From Selenomonas sp. TAMA-11512 (GTDB taxonomy: Bacteria; Bacillota; Negativicutes; Selenomonadales; Selenomonadaceae), in the NCBI RefSeq assembly GCF_037076525.1, contig NZ_AP029018.1, positions 186,001-250,000 of the forward strand: 64,000 nt of DNA. Reading direction: 5' to 3'. Under the pieces are notes generated by a model that saw nothing but the letters and a program-made list of their open reading frames with translations, ran no database searches and was not told the DNA's origin. Position 1 is the stretch's first letter, and each line of letters starts with the position of its first letter. The position numbers were made by a program, and so were the translations under genes. Positions 9,313-18,311 of the stretch are shown here, piece after piece.

Positions 9313-10731
9313 ATGGCACAGAATACATTGTTCAGTAAAGAACTGAACGTCGTCAACATCGGTTTGAAGATTTTCAACGATACGCTCGAAGAGCAGGGCG
9401 CAAAGGTGTGCCACGTTTCGTGGAGACCGCCTGCAGGCGGAAATCAGGAAGCGGCGCGTCTCCTCGACAAGTACGAGGATCGCATCAATGCGGCGAATGA
9501 AAAGGTGCTCTCCATCTACAATGACGGACAGCCCGTGCTTCTCGCCTGCAAGCAGGCGCATGAAATCTTTGACGATGTGAAGGAAAATACGATTTTCCAC
9601 GCGGGTCCTCCCATCACGTGGGAGCGCATGTGCGGACCCATGAAGGGCGCGATTCTCGGAGCCATCCGATTCGAGGGTCTCGCAAAGACGGAAGCGGAGG
9701 CGGAGGAACTTGTCAAGGCCGGCAAGATAGACCTCCGTCCGAACCATCCGCACGGACACGTCGGCCCCATGACGGGCATGATTACGTATCACATGCCGAT
9801 CTTCGTCGTTAAGAATGAGGCGTTCGGCAACTTTGCCTACTCGTCTATCAACGAAGGGCTCGGCAAGGTTATGCGCTTCGGTGCAAACGATGATGAGGTC
9901 CTGGAGCGTCTCGCATTCTTCCGTGACAGCCTCGCGCCGATTCTCGATGCGGCGATCAAGGCGAGAGGAGAAGAGGGCATCAACCTCCGCGTCATCATCT
10001 CGCAGGCGCTGACGATGGGTGACGAGCTCCATCAGAGAAATATTGCCGCATCCTCGCTCTTCACGCGTATCATTTGCCCCCTGATCGCAGCGCTCGACGG
10101 CTTCACCGAGGAGGAGAAGTCGCGTGCGATCGCCTTCATCTGCGGCAACGACCAGTTCTTCCTAAACCTTGCCATGGCATCGGCAAAGGCCATCACGGAC
10201 CCGGCGCACGGCGTCAAGGACAGCTCCATCGTCACGGTCATGTGCCGCAACGGCACGGATTTCGGCGTTAAGGTCGCCGCGACGGGCGAGGAGTGGTTCG
10301 TCGCGCAGGCAAATATGCCGGAAGGGCTCTACTTCCCGGGCTTTACGGCGGATGATGCCGGTCGCGATATGGGCGACAGCGCGATTCTTGAGGTCATCGG
10401 TCTCGGCGGTATCGCGATGGCGGCTTCTCCGGCCGTTGTTCGCTTCGTCGGCGCGGGCTCGCAGGCGGATGCCGTCCGTTACACGATGGATATGGGCACG
10501 ATTTCGGCAGGACGAAGCACGCAGTTCCAGATTTCCACGATGAACTTCGACGGGACGCCGCTCGGACTTGACATCCGCAAGATCGTCGAGAACGGCATCG
10601 TTCCCGTCATCAATACGGGCATCGCCCATAAAGAGGCGGGCATCGGACAGATCGGCGCAGGCGTCGTCAAAGCGCCGATGGATTGCTTCACGCAGGCGCT
10701 CGATGCCTTCGTTAAGACATTGGAGGGATAA
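9313..10731 (+). CDS. allG: DUF1116 subunit of oxamic transcarbamylase
   Basis: A 472-residue DUF1116 protein (E. coli YlbE/AllG family), with the conserved HAGPPITWERMCGPM and PNHPHGHVGPM blocks. It is longer than the roughly 420 residues of the E. coli protein. The ATG at 9313 is preferred to an in-frame start at 9289 because the latter overlaps allF and lacks a ribosome site; GGGAG lies 8 bases before 9313. The family is found nearly always beside FdrA genes, as here. Confidence 0.85.
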   Translation: MAQNTLFSKELNVVNIGLKIFNDTLEEQGAKVCHVSWRPPAGGNQEAARLLDKYEDRINAANEKVLSIYNDGQPVLLACKQAHEIFDDVKENTIFHAGPPITWERMCGPMKGAILGAIRFEGLAKTEAEAEELVKAGKIDLRPNHPHGHVGPMTGMITYHMPIFVVKNEAFGNFAYSSINEGLGKVMRFGANDDEVLERLAFFRDSLAPILDAAIKARGEEGINLRVIISQALTMGDELHQRNIAASSLFTRIICPLIAALDGFTEEEKSRAIAFICGNDQFFLNLAMASAKAITDPAHGVKDSSIVTVMCRNGTDFGVKVAATGEEWFVAQANMPEGLYFPGFTADDAGRDMGDSAILEVIGLGGIAMAASPAVVRFVGAGSQADAVRYTMDMGTISAGRSTQFQISTMNFDGTPLGLDIRKIVENGIVPVINTGIAHKEAGIGQIGAGVVKAPMDCFTQALDAFVKTLEG

Positions 10732-10736
10732 AAGGC

Positions 10737-12332
10737 TTGGATATCACGGCATGGCTTACAGCCTTTGCTCCGATTTTAACGCTCCTGGTGCTATTGCTCT
10801 TTCTCCGCTGGGGCGGGGACGAGGCGGCGGTTGCTTCGCTCCTCGTCGCCCTCCTGGGCGGAGCCTTTGTCTTCGGTGCGGCAGCGGATCATCTTGCCGT
10901 TGCCGCCGCAAAGGGCATGTGGACCTCGGTTTCCATCATCTATGTCATCTTTCCGGCACTTTTAATCTATGAACTGTCCGCGGCGGCGGGCGCGTTCTCC
11001 GTCATACGGCGCGGGATGCAATCCTTCACGCCCGATGCGGTTCTGCAGGTCATTGCCATCGGCTGGATCTTCGCGGATTTCCTGCAGGGCATCACCGGCT
11101 TCGGCGTGCCTGTCGTCGTCTGCGCGCCGCTTCTCATCGGCATGGGCGTAAAGCCTGTGACCGCCGTCGTCATCTCTCTCTTCGGGCAGGCGTGGGGCAA
11201 TACGTTCGGCACGCTCGGGCTTGCTTGGGACGGACTGGCGGGACAGGCGGCGTTTGCCGCCGGCGAGGAAGAGGCGACGCTCCTCTGGTCGTCGAATCTC
11301 CTCGTGTTCTTAAATGTCGCCACGGGCTTCTCCATCGTCTACCTGGCTGGAGGTATGAAGGGGCTTGTGCGCAATGTGCCGCTCGTCTTCATCCTCTCCG
11401 TGCTGCAAGGCATCGGGCAGACGGCGGTGGCGCTCTTCAGCCCGATGCTCTCGAACTTCATCGTGGCGACGGTCTCTATGGGGCTCATATTCTTCATCGG
11501 CAAGCTGCCGATGTATCGCGCGCCGCAGCCGCTTCACGATGCGGAAGAGGTCAAAGAGACAGCGGAAGATGCGTCCGGAGGCGCGCAGAGCGGCATGACG
11601 CTTGGCGGAGCTTTCCTGCCCTACATCATACTCGTCATTCTTGCCGTCGGCATCCTGATGAACGACGCGGCCAAGGAGGCGCTCGGCGCACTCAAGTTCT
11701 CCCTCGCCTTCCCGGAGAAGGTGACGGCGGCAGGCTTCGTCGCGAAGGGATCTGATGCGTACGCGCCGCTGACGGTGCTGCTGCATTCGGGCACATTCCT
11801 GCTGACATCCGCCGTCATTGGCTATCTGCGCTATGTGCAGAAGGGATATCTGAAGAGTTCGGCAATGTCCGGCATCGTCTCGAAGGCGCTGCAGAAGACG
11901 CTGCCCGCCGGTATTGCCGTCATCGGCCTCATCGCGATGTCTAAGGTCATGGACGATACGGGACAGACAATGGTACTCGCCCGCGGCGCGGCCGATCTCG
12001 CAGCGAGCGGCTATCCTTTGCTCTCACCCTTCATCGGGCTCCTGGGCACGTTCATGACGGGAAGCAACCTGTCGTCGAACATCCTCTTCGCCGGATTCCA
12101 GCAGCAGGTCGCCGGCATGCTCGGTATATCGAAGGTGCAGCTTCTCGCGGCGCAGACAGCCGGCGGCGCGACCGGCAGCATTCTGTCGCCGGCGAAGGTG
12201 CTCCTCGGTACGACGGCGGCAGGCGTGCTCGGCAGTGAAGGTCTTGTTCTTCGCAAGGTCATGCCGCTCGCGCTCGGCGTCAGCGCAGTCTACGGCGTCA
12301 TCGTCTATTTGAGCTATGCGATGGGAGGGTAG
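10737..12332 (+). CDS. LctP-family permease (lactate/glycolate permease fold), possible oxamate transporter
   Basis: A 531-residue membrane protein with about 13 hydrophobic segments and LctP-family blocks such as QGITGFGVPVVVCAPLLIG and GQAWGNTFGTLG, and a C-terminal LGTFMTGSNLSSNILF. The start is a TTG at 10737 with GGAGGG 9 bases upstream, inside the end of allG. LctP relatives move lactate, glycolate and similar 2-carbon to 3-carbon acids. Oxamate, the expected end product of the preceding enzymes, is a close isostere of pyruvate and lactate, so oxamate export is an attractive inference. Glyoxylate, glycolate or oxalurate are alternatives. Confidence 0.8.
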   Translation: MDITAWLTAFAPILTLLVLLLFLRWGGDEAAVASLLVALLGGAFVFGAAADHLAVAAAKGMWTSVSIIYVIFPALLIYELSAAAGAFSVIRRGMQSFTPDAVLQVIAIGWIFADFLQGITGFGVPVVVCAPLLIGMGVKPVTAVVISLFGQAWGNTFGTLGLAWDGLAGQAAFAAGEEEATLLWSSNLLVFLNVATGFSIVYLAGGMKGLVRNVPLVFILSVLQGIGQTAVALFSPMLSNFIVATVSMGLIFFIGKLPMYRAPQPLHDAEEVKETAEDASGGAQSGMTLGGAFLPYIILVILAVGILMNDAAKEALGALKFSLAFPEKVTAAGFVAKGSDAYAPLTVLLHSGTFLLTSAVIGYLRYVQKGYLKSSAMSGIVSKALQKTLPAGIAVIGLIAMSKVMDDTGQTMVLARGAADLAASGYPLLSPFIGLLGTFMTGSNLSSNILFAGFQQQVAGMLGISKVQLLAAQTAGGATGSILSPAKVLLGTTAAGVLGSEGLVLRKVMPLALGVSAVYGVIVYLSYAMGG

Positions 12333-12336
12333 TCGG

Positions 12337-12498
12337 ATGAAGATGCTTTTACCGATCCTCATAATCGTGTCTTTTTTCGTCCTTCACTTTGCCGGAAAGA
12401 GCGGCGACAGCACGACGGCGATTGCCGGACTCGCTCTCCTGCTCCTCGGCATGAGCGGTTCTCTCATCACTCGGTTTTTCCAGAAAGGAAGTAAGTAA
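12337..12498 (+). CDS. Small two-helix membrane protein of the allantoin operon
   Basis: A 53-residue protein beginning MKMLLPILIIVSFFVLHFAG, with one hydrophobic helix at about 2-18, a short polar turn (GKSGDSTT) and a second helix at about 26-44, ending in RFFQKGSK. The ATG at 12337 follows GGGAGG by 8 bases and the LctP-family stop by 4 bases; the next gene starts 3 bases after its stop. This tight packing argues for a real gene. I do not recognise the family. It may be an accessory subunit of the neighbouring permease, but nothing in the sequence proves this. Confidence 0.68.
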   Translation: MKMLLPILIIVSFFVLHFAGKSGDSTTAIAGLALLLLGMSGSLITRFFQKGSK

Positions 12499-12501
12499 AC
12501 A

Positions 12502-13290
12502 ATGAGTTATTTAAACGGTGTTACGGGCTATCGCCCCGACCTCCTTACCAATCGATCCATTATCAAGAAGGGAAACTTCGCCGTCATCGAGCCGGACGGC
12601 ATCGTCAAGAACGTCATCCCGGGCTTTGAGAACACGGATATCACGATCCTTGGATCAAAGCGTCTCGGCGCGACGTTCAACGATTATCTCGTCAACGTCC
12701 ATCCGGGCGGAAAGAACGAGCTCGGCTTCGGCAAGGGACAGGAAGAGGTGCTCTTTTATATCATCGAGGGCAGCCTCACTGTCACAGCCGACAAGGACTA
12801 CGACCTGACATCGGGCGGCTACGTCTACTGCCCGCCGGGCACGTCCCTGAAGTTCGTCAACAAGTCCTCGAGTGACGCGAAGTGCTTCCTCTACAAGCGC
12901 ATTTACGAGCCGGTCGAGGGGCACAAGCCGTACGTCGTCACGGGCAACATGGAAGAGAAGGAATGGGCCGAGTACGAGGGCATGAAGGATGTGCTCGTGA
13001 AGGATTTCCTGCCCTCGGGAACGGATCTCGCCTTTGACTGCAACCTCCACATTCTCTCCTTCAAGCCGGGCGCCTGCCACGGCTACGTTGAAACGCATTA
13101 CCAGGAGCACGGTGCGCTCTGCCTCACGGGTGAGGGAATGTATGTGCTCGATGACATGTGGGTGCCTGTCAAGAAGGGGGACTACATCTTCATGGGTGCA
13201 TATTGCCCGCAGGCCTGCTATGCTATCGGCAGAGACGAGCCGTTCTCCTATGTGTACTCGAAGGATTGCAACCGCGATCCGGAGCTGTAA
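12502..13290 (+). CDS. allE: (S)-Ureidoglycine aminohydrolase, bicupin
   Basis: A 262-residue double-cupin protein matching the AllE/UGHY family, with the early block LTNRSIIKKGNFAVIEPDG. It converts ureidoglycine to ureidoglycolate with release of ammonia, using a bound metal. The C-terminal cupin holds the usual metal-binding set (HGYVETHYQEHGALCL at about 193-208, with a late glutamine). Length equals the E. coli protein within one residue. AAGGAAG lies 8 bases before the ATG. It provides the substrate of allD, although it is encoded near the far end of the operon. Confidence 0.9.
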   Translation: MSYLNGVTGYRPDLLTNRSIIKKGNFAVIEPDGIVKNVIPGFENTDITILGSKRLGATFNDYLVNVHPGGKNELGFGKGQEEVLFYIIEGSLTVTADKDYDLTSGGYVYCPPGTSLKFVNKSSSDAKCFLYKRIYEPVEGHKPYVVTGNMEEKEWAEYEGMKDVLVKDFLPSGTDLAFDCNLHILSFKPGACHGYVETHYQEHGALCLTGEGMYVLDDMWVPVKKGDYIFMGAYCPQACYAIGRDEPFSYVYSKDCNRDPEL

Positions 13291-13328
13291 GAAAGAGCTC
13301 TGTCATTAATTCGTCCAGGAGGGGAACT

Positions 13329-14270
13329 ATGGGAAGACAAATTGTTATCGCCTTGGGCGGCAATGCTCTCGGTGCGACCCCCGAGGAGCAGCAGAAGGCC
13401 GTCATCGCCGCCGGCAATCACATCGTTGATCTCGTCAAGGACGGTGCGTCCATCGTCATCGTGCACGGCAATGGTCCGCAGGTCGGCGCGATCAACCTGG
13501 CCTTCGAGCTCGGCTGCAAAGTGGACAGGAAGCTCCCAGCGATGCCTTTTGCCGAGTGCTCTGCCATGAGTCAGGGATACATCGGCTATCACCTGCAGAA
13601 TGCGCTGCAGAACATCTTCGTGCAGAACGGCATGGAGAACCATGTATCCACAGCCATTACGCAGACCATCGTCGATCGCAGGGATCCTGCCTTCCAAAAC
13701 CCGACGAAGCCCGTCGGTCCCTTCTACACGAAGGAAGAGGCAGATGCAATCGCGGCGGAGCGCGGCTATACGTTCGTCGAGGACTCGGGACGCGGCTATC
13801 GCCGTGTCGTGCCGTCGCCGGAGCCTGTCGACATCAAGGAGAAGGGCACGATCCGCTGCCTGATTGAGAACGGCGATGTCGTCATCGCCTGCGGCGGAGG
13901 CGGTATTCCCGTCATTCGGGAAAACGGGCTGATGCACGGCATTGACGCCGTCATCGATAAGGACAAGGGAGCGGCGACGCTCGCGGAAGTCATCGATGCC
14001 GACGACTTCATCGTCTTGACGGCTGTTCCCGCCATCGCGATCAACTTCGGCAAGCCCGATCAGAAGTGGTTGGGTGAGATTACGATCAGTGAAGCCGAGC
14101 AGTACATCAAAGAGGGGCACTTCGCTCCCGGCTCCATGCTCCCCAAGGTCGAGGCGGCCATTCGCTTCGTCCGTGCAAAGAAGGGGCATCGGGCGATCAT
14201 CACCTCGCTGGAGAACGCGTACGATGCCGTCACCCACGGCAAGGGCACGATCATCGTAGCAGATCCCTGA
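13329..14270 (+). CDS. arcC: Carbamate kinase
   Basis: A 313-residue amino acid kinase family protein beginning MGRQIVIALGGNALG. It transfers the phosphate of carbamoyl phosphate to ADP, so it is the ATP-yielding last step of this pathway. The VVPSPEPVDI segment and ACGGGGIPVI are characteristic of carbamate kinases. The ATG at 13329 is preceded by GGAGGGG at a spacing of 5-8; longer in-frame starts would overlap allE. Last gene of the operon, followed directly by a strong terminator. In E. coli the equivalent gene of the allantoin cluster is ybcF/allK. Confidence 0.92.
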   Translation: MGRQIVIALGGNALGATPEEQQKAVIAAGNHIVDLVKDGASIVIVHGNGPQVGAINLAFELGCKVDRKLPAMPFAECSAMSQGYIGYHLQNALQNIFVQNGMENHVSTAITQTIVDRRDPAFQNPTKPVGPFYTKEEADAIAAERGYTFVEDSGRGYRRVVPSPEPVDIKEKGTIRCLIENGDVVIACGGGGIPVIRENGLMHGIDAVIDKDKGAATLAEVIDADDFIVLTAVPAIAINFGKPDQKWLGEITISEAEQYIKEGHFAPGSMLPKVEAAIRFVRAKKGHRAIITSLENAYDAVTHGKGTIIVADP

Positions 14271-14279
14271 GACAATAGG

Positions 14280-14337
14280 ACAAGGGCTGCTGTACGATCA
14301 CCGACATATGTCGGCTCGTACAGCAGCCCTTGTTTTT
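14280..14337 (+). terminator. Very long rho-independent terminator of the allantoin operon
   Basis: Positions 14280-14297 are perfectly complementary to 14316-14333 (18 bp), followed by a T run. The loop itself contains a perfect 14-base palindrome, CCGACATATGTCGG (14301-14314), so the RNA can form one nearly continuous 25-bp rod. The same GGGCTG-TAC motif at the stem base recurs in the terminator after lon. Confidence 0.9.
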
Positions 14338-14389
14338 GCGATGTATTCGAAGAGGTTGAGACTGACAAGGCGGAGATGAAAGGATCGTC

Positions 14390-14542
14390 TCATATGCGGG
14401 ACGGCGCGTACTCTCGGCTTGTGCCCTCGGCGATGATCGCACATCGCTTCGGATCGCCGGGCAGGATAACGTACCTGCCGACGTCTCCCGGGCGGATTTG
14501 AAGATGGTATTGGAGTCCGGCTTCACCGGAATAATTCTGCAT
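14390..14542 (-). pseudogene. Truncated nucleoside (uridine) phosphorylase remnant
   Basis: A 50-codon minus-strand frame that starts [20 protein letters not shown] and continues with [18 protein letters not shown], then reaches REYAPSRI and a stop. This is the N-terminus of uridine phosphorylase family proteins, whose phosphate-binding GDPxR motif is intact, but family members have about 250 residues. About 200 residues are missing. AAAGGAG precedes the ATG, so it may still be translated. It lies 3 bases beyond the stop of hepT and would have been the third gene of that operon. The rest of the gene is not found in the window. Confidence 0.7.
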
Positions 14543-14545
14543 GGA

Positions 14546-14959
14546 TCAGTCTCCTTTGCCATATATAGTAATGTCCGTTTCCACATCGGTCAATGTCGGA
14601 ACTGGCTGATTGTTTCTCTGCAGGATATTGACTGCAAATTGAGAGAGCATGGGGATATCCTCTATCGCCGTATTCCAGCAGATGTCCCAATCGATGGCGT
14701 TGTATTCATGTGCAAACCGGTTGCGCATACTTCCAATCAATTGCCATGGGATTTCGTCGTATGTATCTCTAAACTCCTTTGACAGGTGCTTTGCTAACTC
14801 CGTGATGGCAAAAATCGGCATGGAGAGTGCATTGCGGAACAGAAAGTCCCGATTGAATGCCGCACGGTCGCGTCCAAATCGCTGCAATGTCAGCTCTACT
14901 TGGAGTGCATGCTCGACCATGTGCTGCAGGATGGCCGTATCCTTATCCCCGAGCGTCAT
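14546..14959 (-). CDS. hepT: HepT-like HEPN ribonuclease toxin
   Basis: A 137-residue HEPN-domain protein. The catalytic RX4HXY motif is intact as R79, H84 and Y86 within SMRNRFAHEY. In MNT-HEPN toxin-antitoxin systems this protein cleaves RNA, and the partner nucleotidyltransferase silences it by adding AMP groups to the tyrosine of the motif. It overlaps the partner gene by 17 bases, the arrangement expected for a co-translated pair. Strong identification from motif and neighbour. Confidence 0.85.
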   Translation of the reverse strand: MTLGDKDTAILQHMVEHALQVELTLQRFGRDRAAFNRDFLFRNALSMPIFAITELAKHLSKEFRDTYDEIPWQLIGSMRNRFAHEYNAIDWDICWNTAIEDIPMLSQFAVNILQRNNQPVPTLTDVETDITIYGKGD

Positions 14960-15263
14960 AGAGCGGCACCTCGCTTTGCTTCAAGTCGTTTTGGAAGATC
15001 ATGTTGGCAGTCGATCCGGGGACGTAGGTGACGACATCGACTTCCGTGCGGAGTGCATCACGAAGCTCCTGCTCGAAGGAGGCGAGGGAGAACAGTCCTG
15101 TCAGCTTGCTGTGCGCCCCCTTGACCACGCGGATATCCACGTCGCTCGCAGATGTAGCGCCGCCCTTTGCGTACGAGCCGAAGAGATATGCACGCTCTAT
15201 ATTGTATTTTTTGAAGATATGTGCCGTTGCACGCCGAATATCCTCTATCTGCATCAGCTGCAT
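14943..15263 (-). CDS. mntA: MntA-like minimal nucleotidyltransferase antitoxin
   Basis: A 106-residue nucleotidyltransferase with the GSX10DXD signature: G29-S30 in YLFGSYAKGG and D41-V-D43. It is the antitoxin expected upstream of hepT, inactivating it by AMPylation. AGGAGGATCAT precedes the ATG at 15263. It is the first gene of a two-gene minus-strand module; a third, broken gene follows. Confidence 0.85.
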   Translation of the reverse strand: MQLMQIEDIRRATAHIFKKYNIERAYLFGSYAKGGATSASDVDIRVVKGAHSKLTGLFSLASFEQELRDALRTEVDVVTYVPGSTANMIFQNDLKQSEVPLYDARG

Positions 15264-15291
15264 TATGATCCTCCTTTCCGCCGTGTGCCGG

Positions 15292-15789
<498 letters not shown>

Positions 15790-15803
15790 TCAAACGGGGA
15801 ATG

Positions 15804-16976
15804 TCATTTCCCGCGAAAGGCTGCGGTAAGCCGTTTCAAGCCCTCTTGGAGTGTCGCCCGGGGGCACGCGATGTTGATGCGCTGGAAGCCCTCGCCGTCC
15901 TTGCCGAAGATGCCGCCGGCGTCGAGCCAAAGTCCGGCATCCTCGATGATGATGCGGTTGATTTCGGCGTCGGAGAGATCAAAGGCTGAAAAATCGAGCC
16001 AGATGAGGTACGTGCCTTCCGGTTCGACGAGCTTGACTTTTGGGAGTTCCTCGGCGAGGAAGGTTTTCGCAATTTCAAGGTTCTGCTCGAGGTAGGCGGA
16101 GAGCTCGAGCAGCCACGGCTCCCCCTTGTCATAGGCGGCCTTCGCGGCAAAGAGTCCGAGCATGTTGGGCTCGTCGTAGCCCGTAGCGGCGAGCTCTTTC
16201 TTGAACGTGCGGCGCAGCTCCTCATTCTCGATGAAGATGTTGGAGATTTGCAGCGCGGCGAGATTGAATGTCTTGGAGGGGGCGGTGCAGGTGACGGTGA
16301 TGTCGGCAAGTGCGGGCGAAAGGGAGGCGAAGGGGATGTGCTTGTGTCCGCTGCGGACAAACTCTGCGTGGATTTCGTCGGAGACGACGAGGACGCCGTG
16401 CTTTCGGCAGATGTCGCCGAGACGCGTGAGCTCCTCGCGTGTAAAGACGCGCCCGACCGGGTTGTGCGGGTTGCAGAGGAGGAAGAGGCGGACATCGTTC
16501 ACCGCGATCTTCTTCTCAAAGTCGTTGAAGTCAATCTCATATCGTCCGTTTCTGTAGACGAGGGGGCTGTTGATGATGTGCCGATCGTTGTTCCGAATGA
16601 TGTTGGAGAAGGGATAGTAAACAGGCTGCTGAATGAGGATGGCGTCGCCTTGCTTCGTGAAGGCGCGCGCGGCGGTGGCGAGCGCGAAGACGACGCCGGG
16701 CGTGATGACGAGGCTCTCGGGCGACGGATGGAAGCCGTGGCGGCGGGCCTGCCAGCGGAGGACGCTCTCACGGTAGTCGGGCTTGATGTTCGTATAGCCG
16801 AAGATGCCGAAGTCCGCCCATTTCTTCAGCTCCTCGCGGATGACGGGTGCGGTGCGGAAGTCCATATCGGCGACCCAGAAGGGGAGGATATCGGCCTTGT
16901 AGCCGCGCTCGACGGCGAAGTCGTACTTGAGACAGCTCGTGCCTTTGCGGTCGATGATTTCATCAAATTGGCTCAT
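15804..16976 (-). CDS. PatB/MalY-type cystathionine beta-lyase (PLP aminotransferase fold)
   Basis: A 390-residue fold-type I PLP enzyme. PatB/MalY proteins cleave cystathionine to homocysteine, pyruvate and ammonia. Evidence: N-terminal MSQFDEIIDRKGTSCLKYD, the WVADMDFRTAP segment, NPHNPVGRVF, and the PLP lysine in CTAPSKTFNLAAL. The ATG at 16976 has AAAGGAG 6 bases upstream. It is downstream of and co-oriented with a cystathionine gamma-synthase-like gene (60-base gap), so the two should form a methionine transsulfuration operon. Confidence 0.85.
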   Translation of the reverse strand: MSQFDEIIDRKGTSCLKYDFAVERGYKADILPFWVADMDFRTAPVIREELKKWADFGIFGYTNIKPDYRESVLRWQARRHGFHPSPESLVITPGVVFALATAARAFTKQGDAILIQQPVYYPFSNIIRNNDRHIINSPLVYRNGRYEIDFNDFEKKIAVNDVRLFLLCNPHNPVGRVFTREELTRLGDICRKHGVLVVSDEIHAEFVRSGHKHIPFASLSPALADITVTCTAPSKTFNLAALQISNIFIENEELRRTFKKELAATGYDEPNMLGLFAAKAAYDKGEPWLLELSAYLEQNLEIAKTFLAEELPKVKLVEPEGTYLIWLDFSAFDLSDAEINRIIIEDAGLWLDAGGIFGKDGEGFQRINIACPRATLQEGLKRLTAAFRGK

Positions 16977-17036
16977 GCGGTTCTCCTTTTCACTGTCAAT
17001 GGACAGGCTCATGCAAACAGTCACCGGCAAGCGGAT

Positions 17037-18182
17037 TTACTTCGCCGCGGAGGCAAGCGCCTGCTGCAAATCCTGCTCGATGTCTTCCGCGTCTTCGATG
17101 CCGACGGAGAGCCGGAGGAGGTAATCGTCGAGTCCGGTCCGCTCGATGAGCTCCTTGGGCATCTCGGCGTGCGTCTGAACGAGAGGATACGTGAGCAGTG
17201 TCTCGATGCCGCCGAGGCTCTCGGCGTAGATGATGAACTTCAAGTGCTCGAGGACATTGCGGGCAATCGCGGGCGTCCTGACCTTGAAGGAGATCATGCC
17301 GCCGAAGCCCGCCGCCTGCGACTTGTGGAGCTCGTGCCCGGGGTGCTCGGGCAGGCCGACGTAGTAGACGTCCGTAACCTCCGGCAGCGTCTTCAGGAAG
17401 TGCGCGATATGAAGCGCGCTTTCAGACTGCCGCTCGACGCGAATGCCGAGTGTCTTAATGCTGCGGAGCATGAGCCAGGCATCGAGCGCGGAGAGCGTGG
17501 GGCCCGCGGACTTCGCGAGGAGCTCGACCTGCGATTCGATGTCCGTGAGGCCGCCCTTCGTGATGAGGAATCCGCAGATGACATCGTTGTGTCCGCAGAG
17601 ATACTTCGTGCCGCTGTGGATGATGATGTCGGCCCCGAGGTCAAGGGGGCGTTGGAAATGCGGGGAGAGAAACGTGTTGTCCACGATGAAGAGCGCATTG
17701 TTCGCGTGAGCGAGCTTCGCGATGCCCCGAATGTCGGAGACGAACATCATCGGGTTCGACGGCGTCTCGATGAAGATGCCGCGCGTCTCGGGACGGATCC
17801 TGCTCTCGATGACGGCGAGGTCGCGCGTATCGACGTACTCGAAATACACGCCGTATCTCTCGTAGATGGAGGCAAGACGCACGATGCCGCCGTAGAGGTC
17901 TTCGCTGAGGAGGACGTGATCGCCCGGCTTGAAGAGCTGGAGGACGAGCTGGATGGCCGCCATGCCGGACGAGACGGCCCACGCGCGGCTGCCGTGCTCG
18001 AGCGCGGCTATGGTCTCCTCGAGCACCTGACGGGTCGGATTCGCCACGCGTCCGTAGTCGAAGCCCGTCGACTGCCGGAAGGCGGGGTGGCGATACGTTG
18101 CCGACAGGTAGATGGGCTCGCTGATGGCTCCCGTCGCGTCAAATTTATGGCATCCTCGAACTTCCAGAGAAAAGTCTTTCAT
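17037..18182 (-). CDS. metB: Cystathionine gamma-synthase / gamma-lyase family PLP enzyme
   Basis: A 381-residue Cys/Met metabolism PLP enzyme. The PLP lysine lies in HSGTKYLCGHND and the fold motifs SSGMAAIQLVL, ETPSNPMM and VDNTFLSP are present. With the PatB-type lyase it would make homocysteine from an activated homoserine and cysteine. Distinguishing gamma-synthase from lyase or from O-acetylhomoserine sulfhydrylase needs alignment; the gene symbol is a best guess. ATG at 18182 has AGGAG 8 bases upstream. A fully consensus promoter lies just upstream. Confidence 0.82.
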   Translation of the reverse strand: MKDFSLEVRGCHKFDATGAISEPIYLSATYRHPAFRQSTGFDYGRVANPTRQVLEETIAALEHGSRAWAVSSGMAAIQLVLQLFKPGDHVLLSEDLYGGIVRLASIYERYGVYFEYVDTRDLAVIESRIRPETRGIFIETPSNPMMFVSDIRGIAKLAHANNALFIVDNTFLSPHFQRPLDLGADIIIHSGTKYLCGHNDVICGFLITKGGLTDIESQVELLAKSAGPTLSALDAWLMLRSIKTLGIRVERQSESALHIAHFLKTLPEVTDVYYVGLPEHPGHELHKSQAAGFGGMISFKVRTPAIARNVLEHLKFIIYAESLGGIETLLTYPLVQTHAEMPKELIERTGLDDYLLRLSVGIEDAEDIEQDLQQALASAAK

Positions 18183-18237
18183 TGCATGTTCTCCTATATA
18201 CATATTGAATAACTATGTTTTGTATGCTTTATGGTTC

Positions 18238-18266
18238 ATTATAACGATGAGAACGGATCCTGTCAA
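18238..18266 (-). promoter_or_regulatory. Consensus sigma-A promoter of the metB-patB operon
   Basis: On the minus strand TTGACA (18266-18261) and TATAAT (18243-18238) are both perfect and separated by 17 bases. Such a strong promoter usually implies control by a leader or repressor, yet the leader is only about 45 bases long and shows no SAM riboswitch or T-box. Confidence 0.85.
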
Positions 18267-18302
18267 TAGACAATGAGTTTTTTCCTGCACGCGTGAAAAA
18301 TG

Positions 18303-18311
18303 TGGTATAAT
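18303..18311 (+). promoter_or_regulatory. Extended -10 promoter of trkH
   Basis: TGGTATAAT gives an extended -10 element (TG-N-TATAAT). No good -35 is seen at the right distance, as is common for such promoters. It lies 70 bases before the gene and diverges from the metB promoter. Confidence 0.6.

Noticed and set aside
16248-18212. 654-codon open frame on the plus strand
   Set aside because: It is antisense to the well-supported patB and metB genes, has an unnatural composition rich in D, E, R and V, and arises from GC-rich codon bias.
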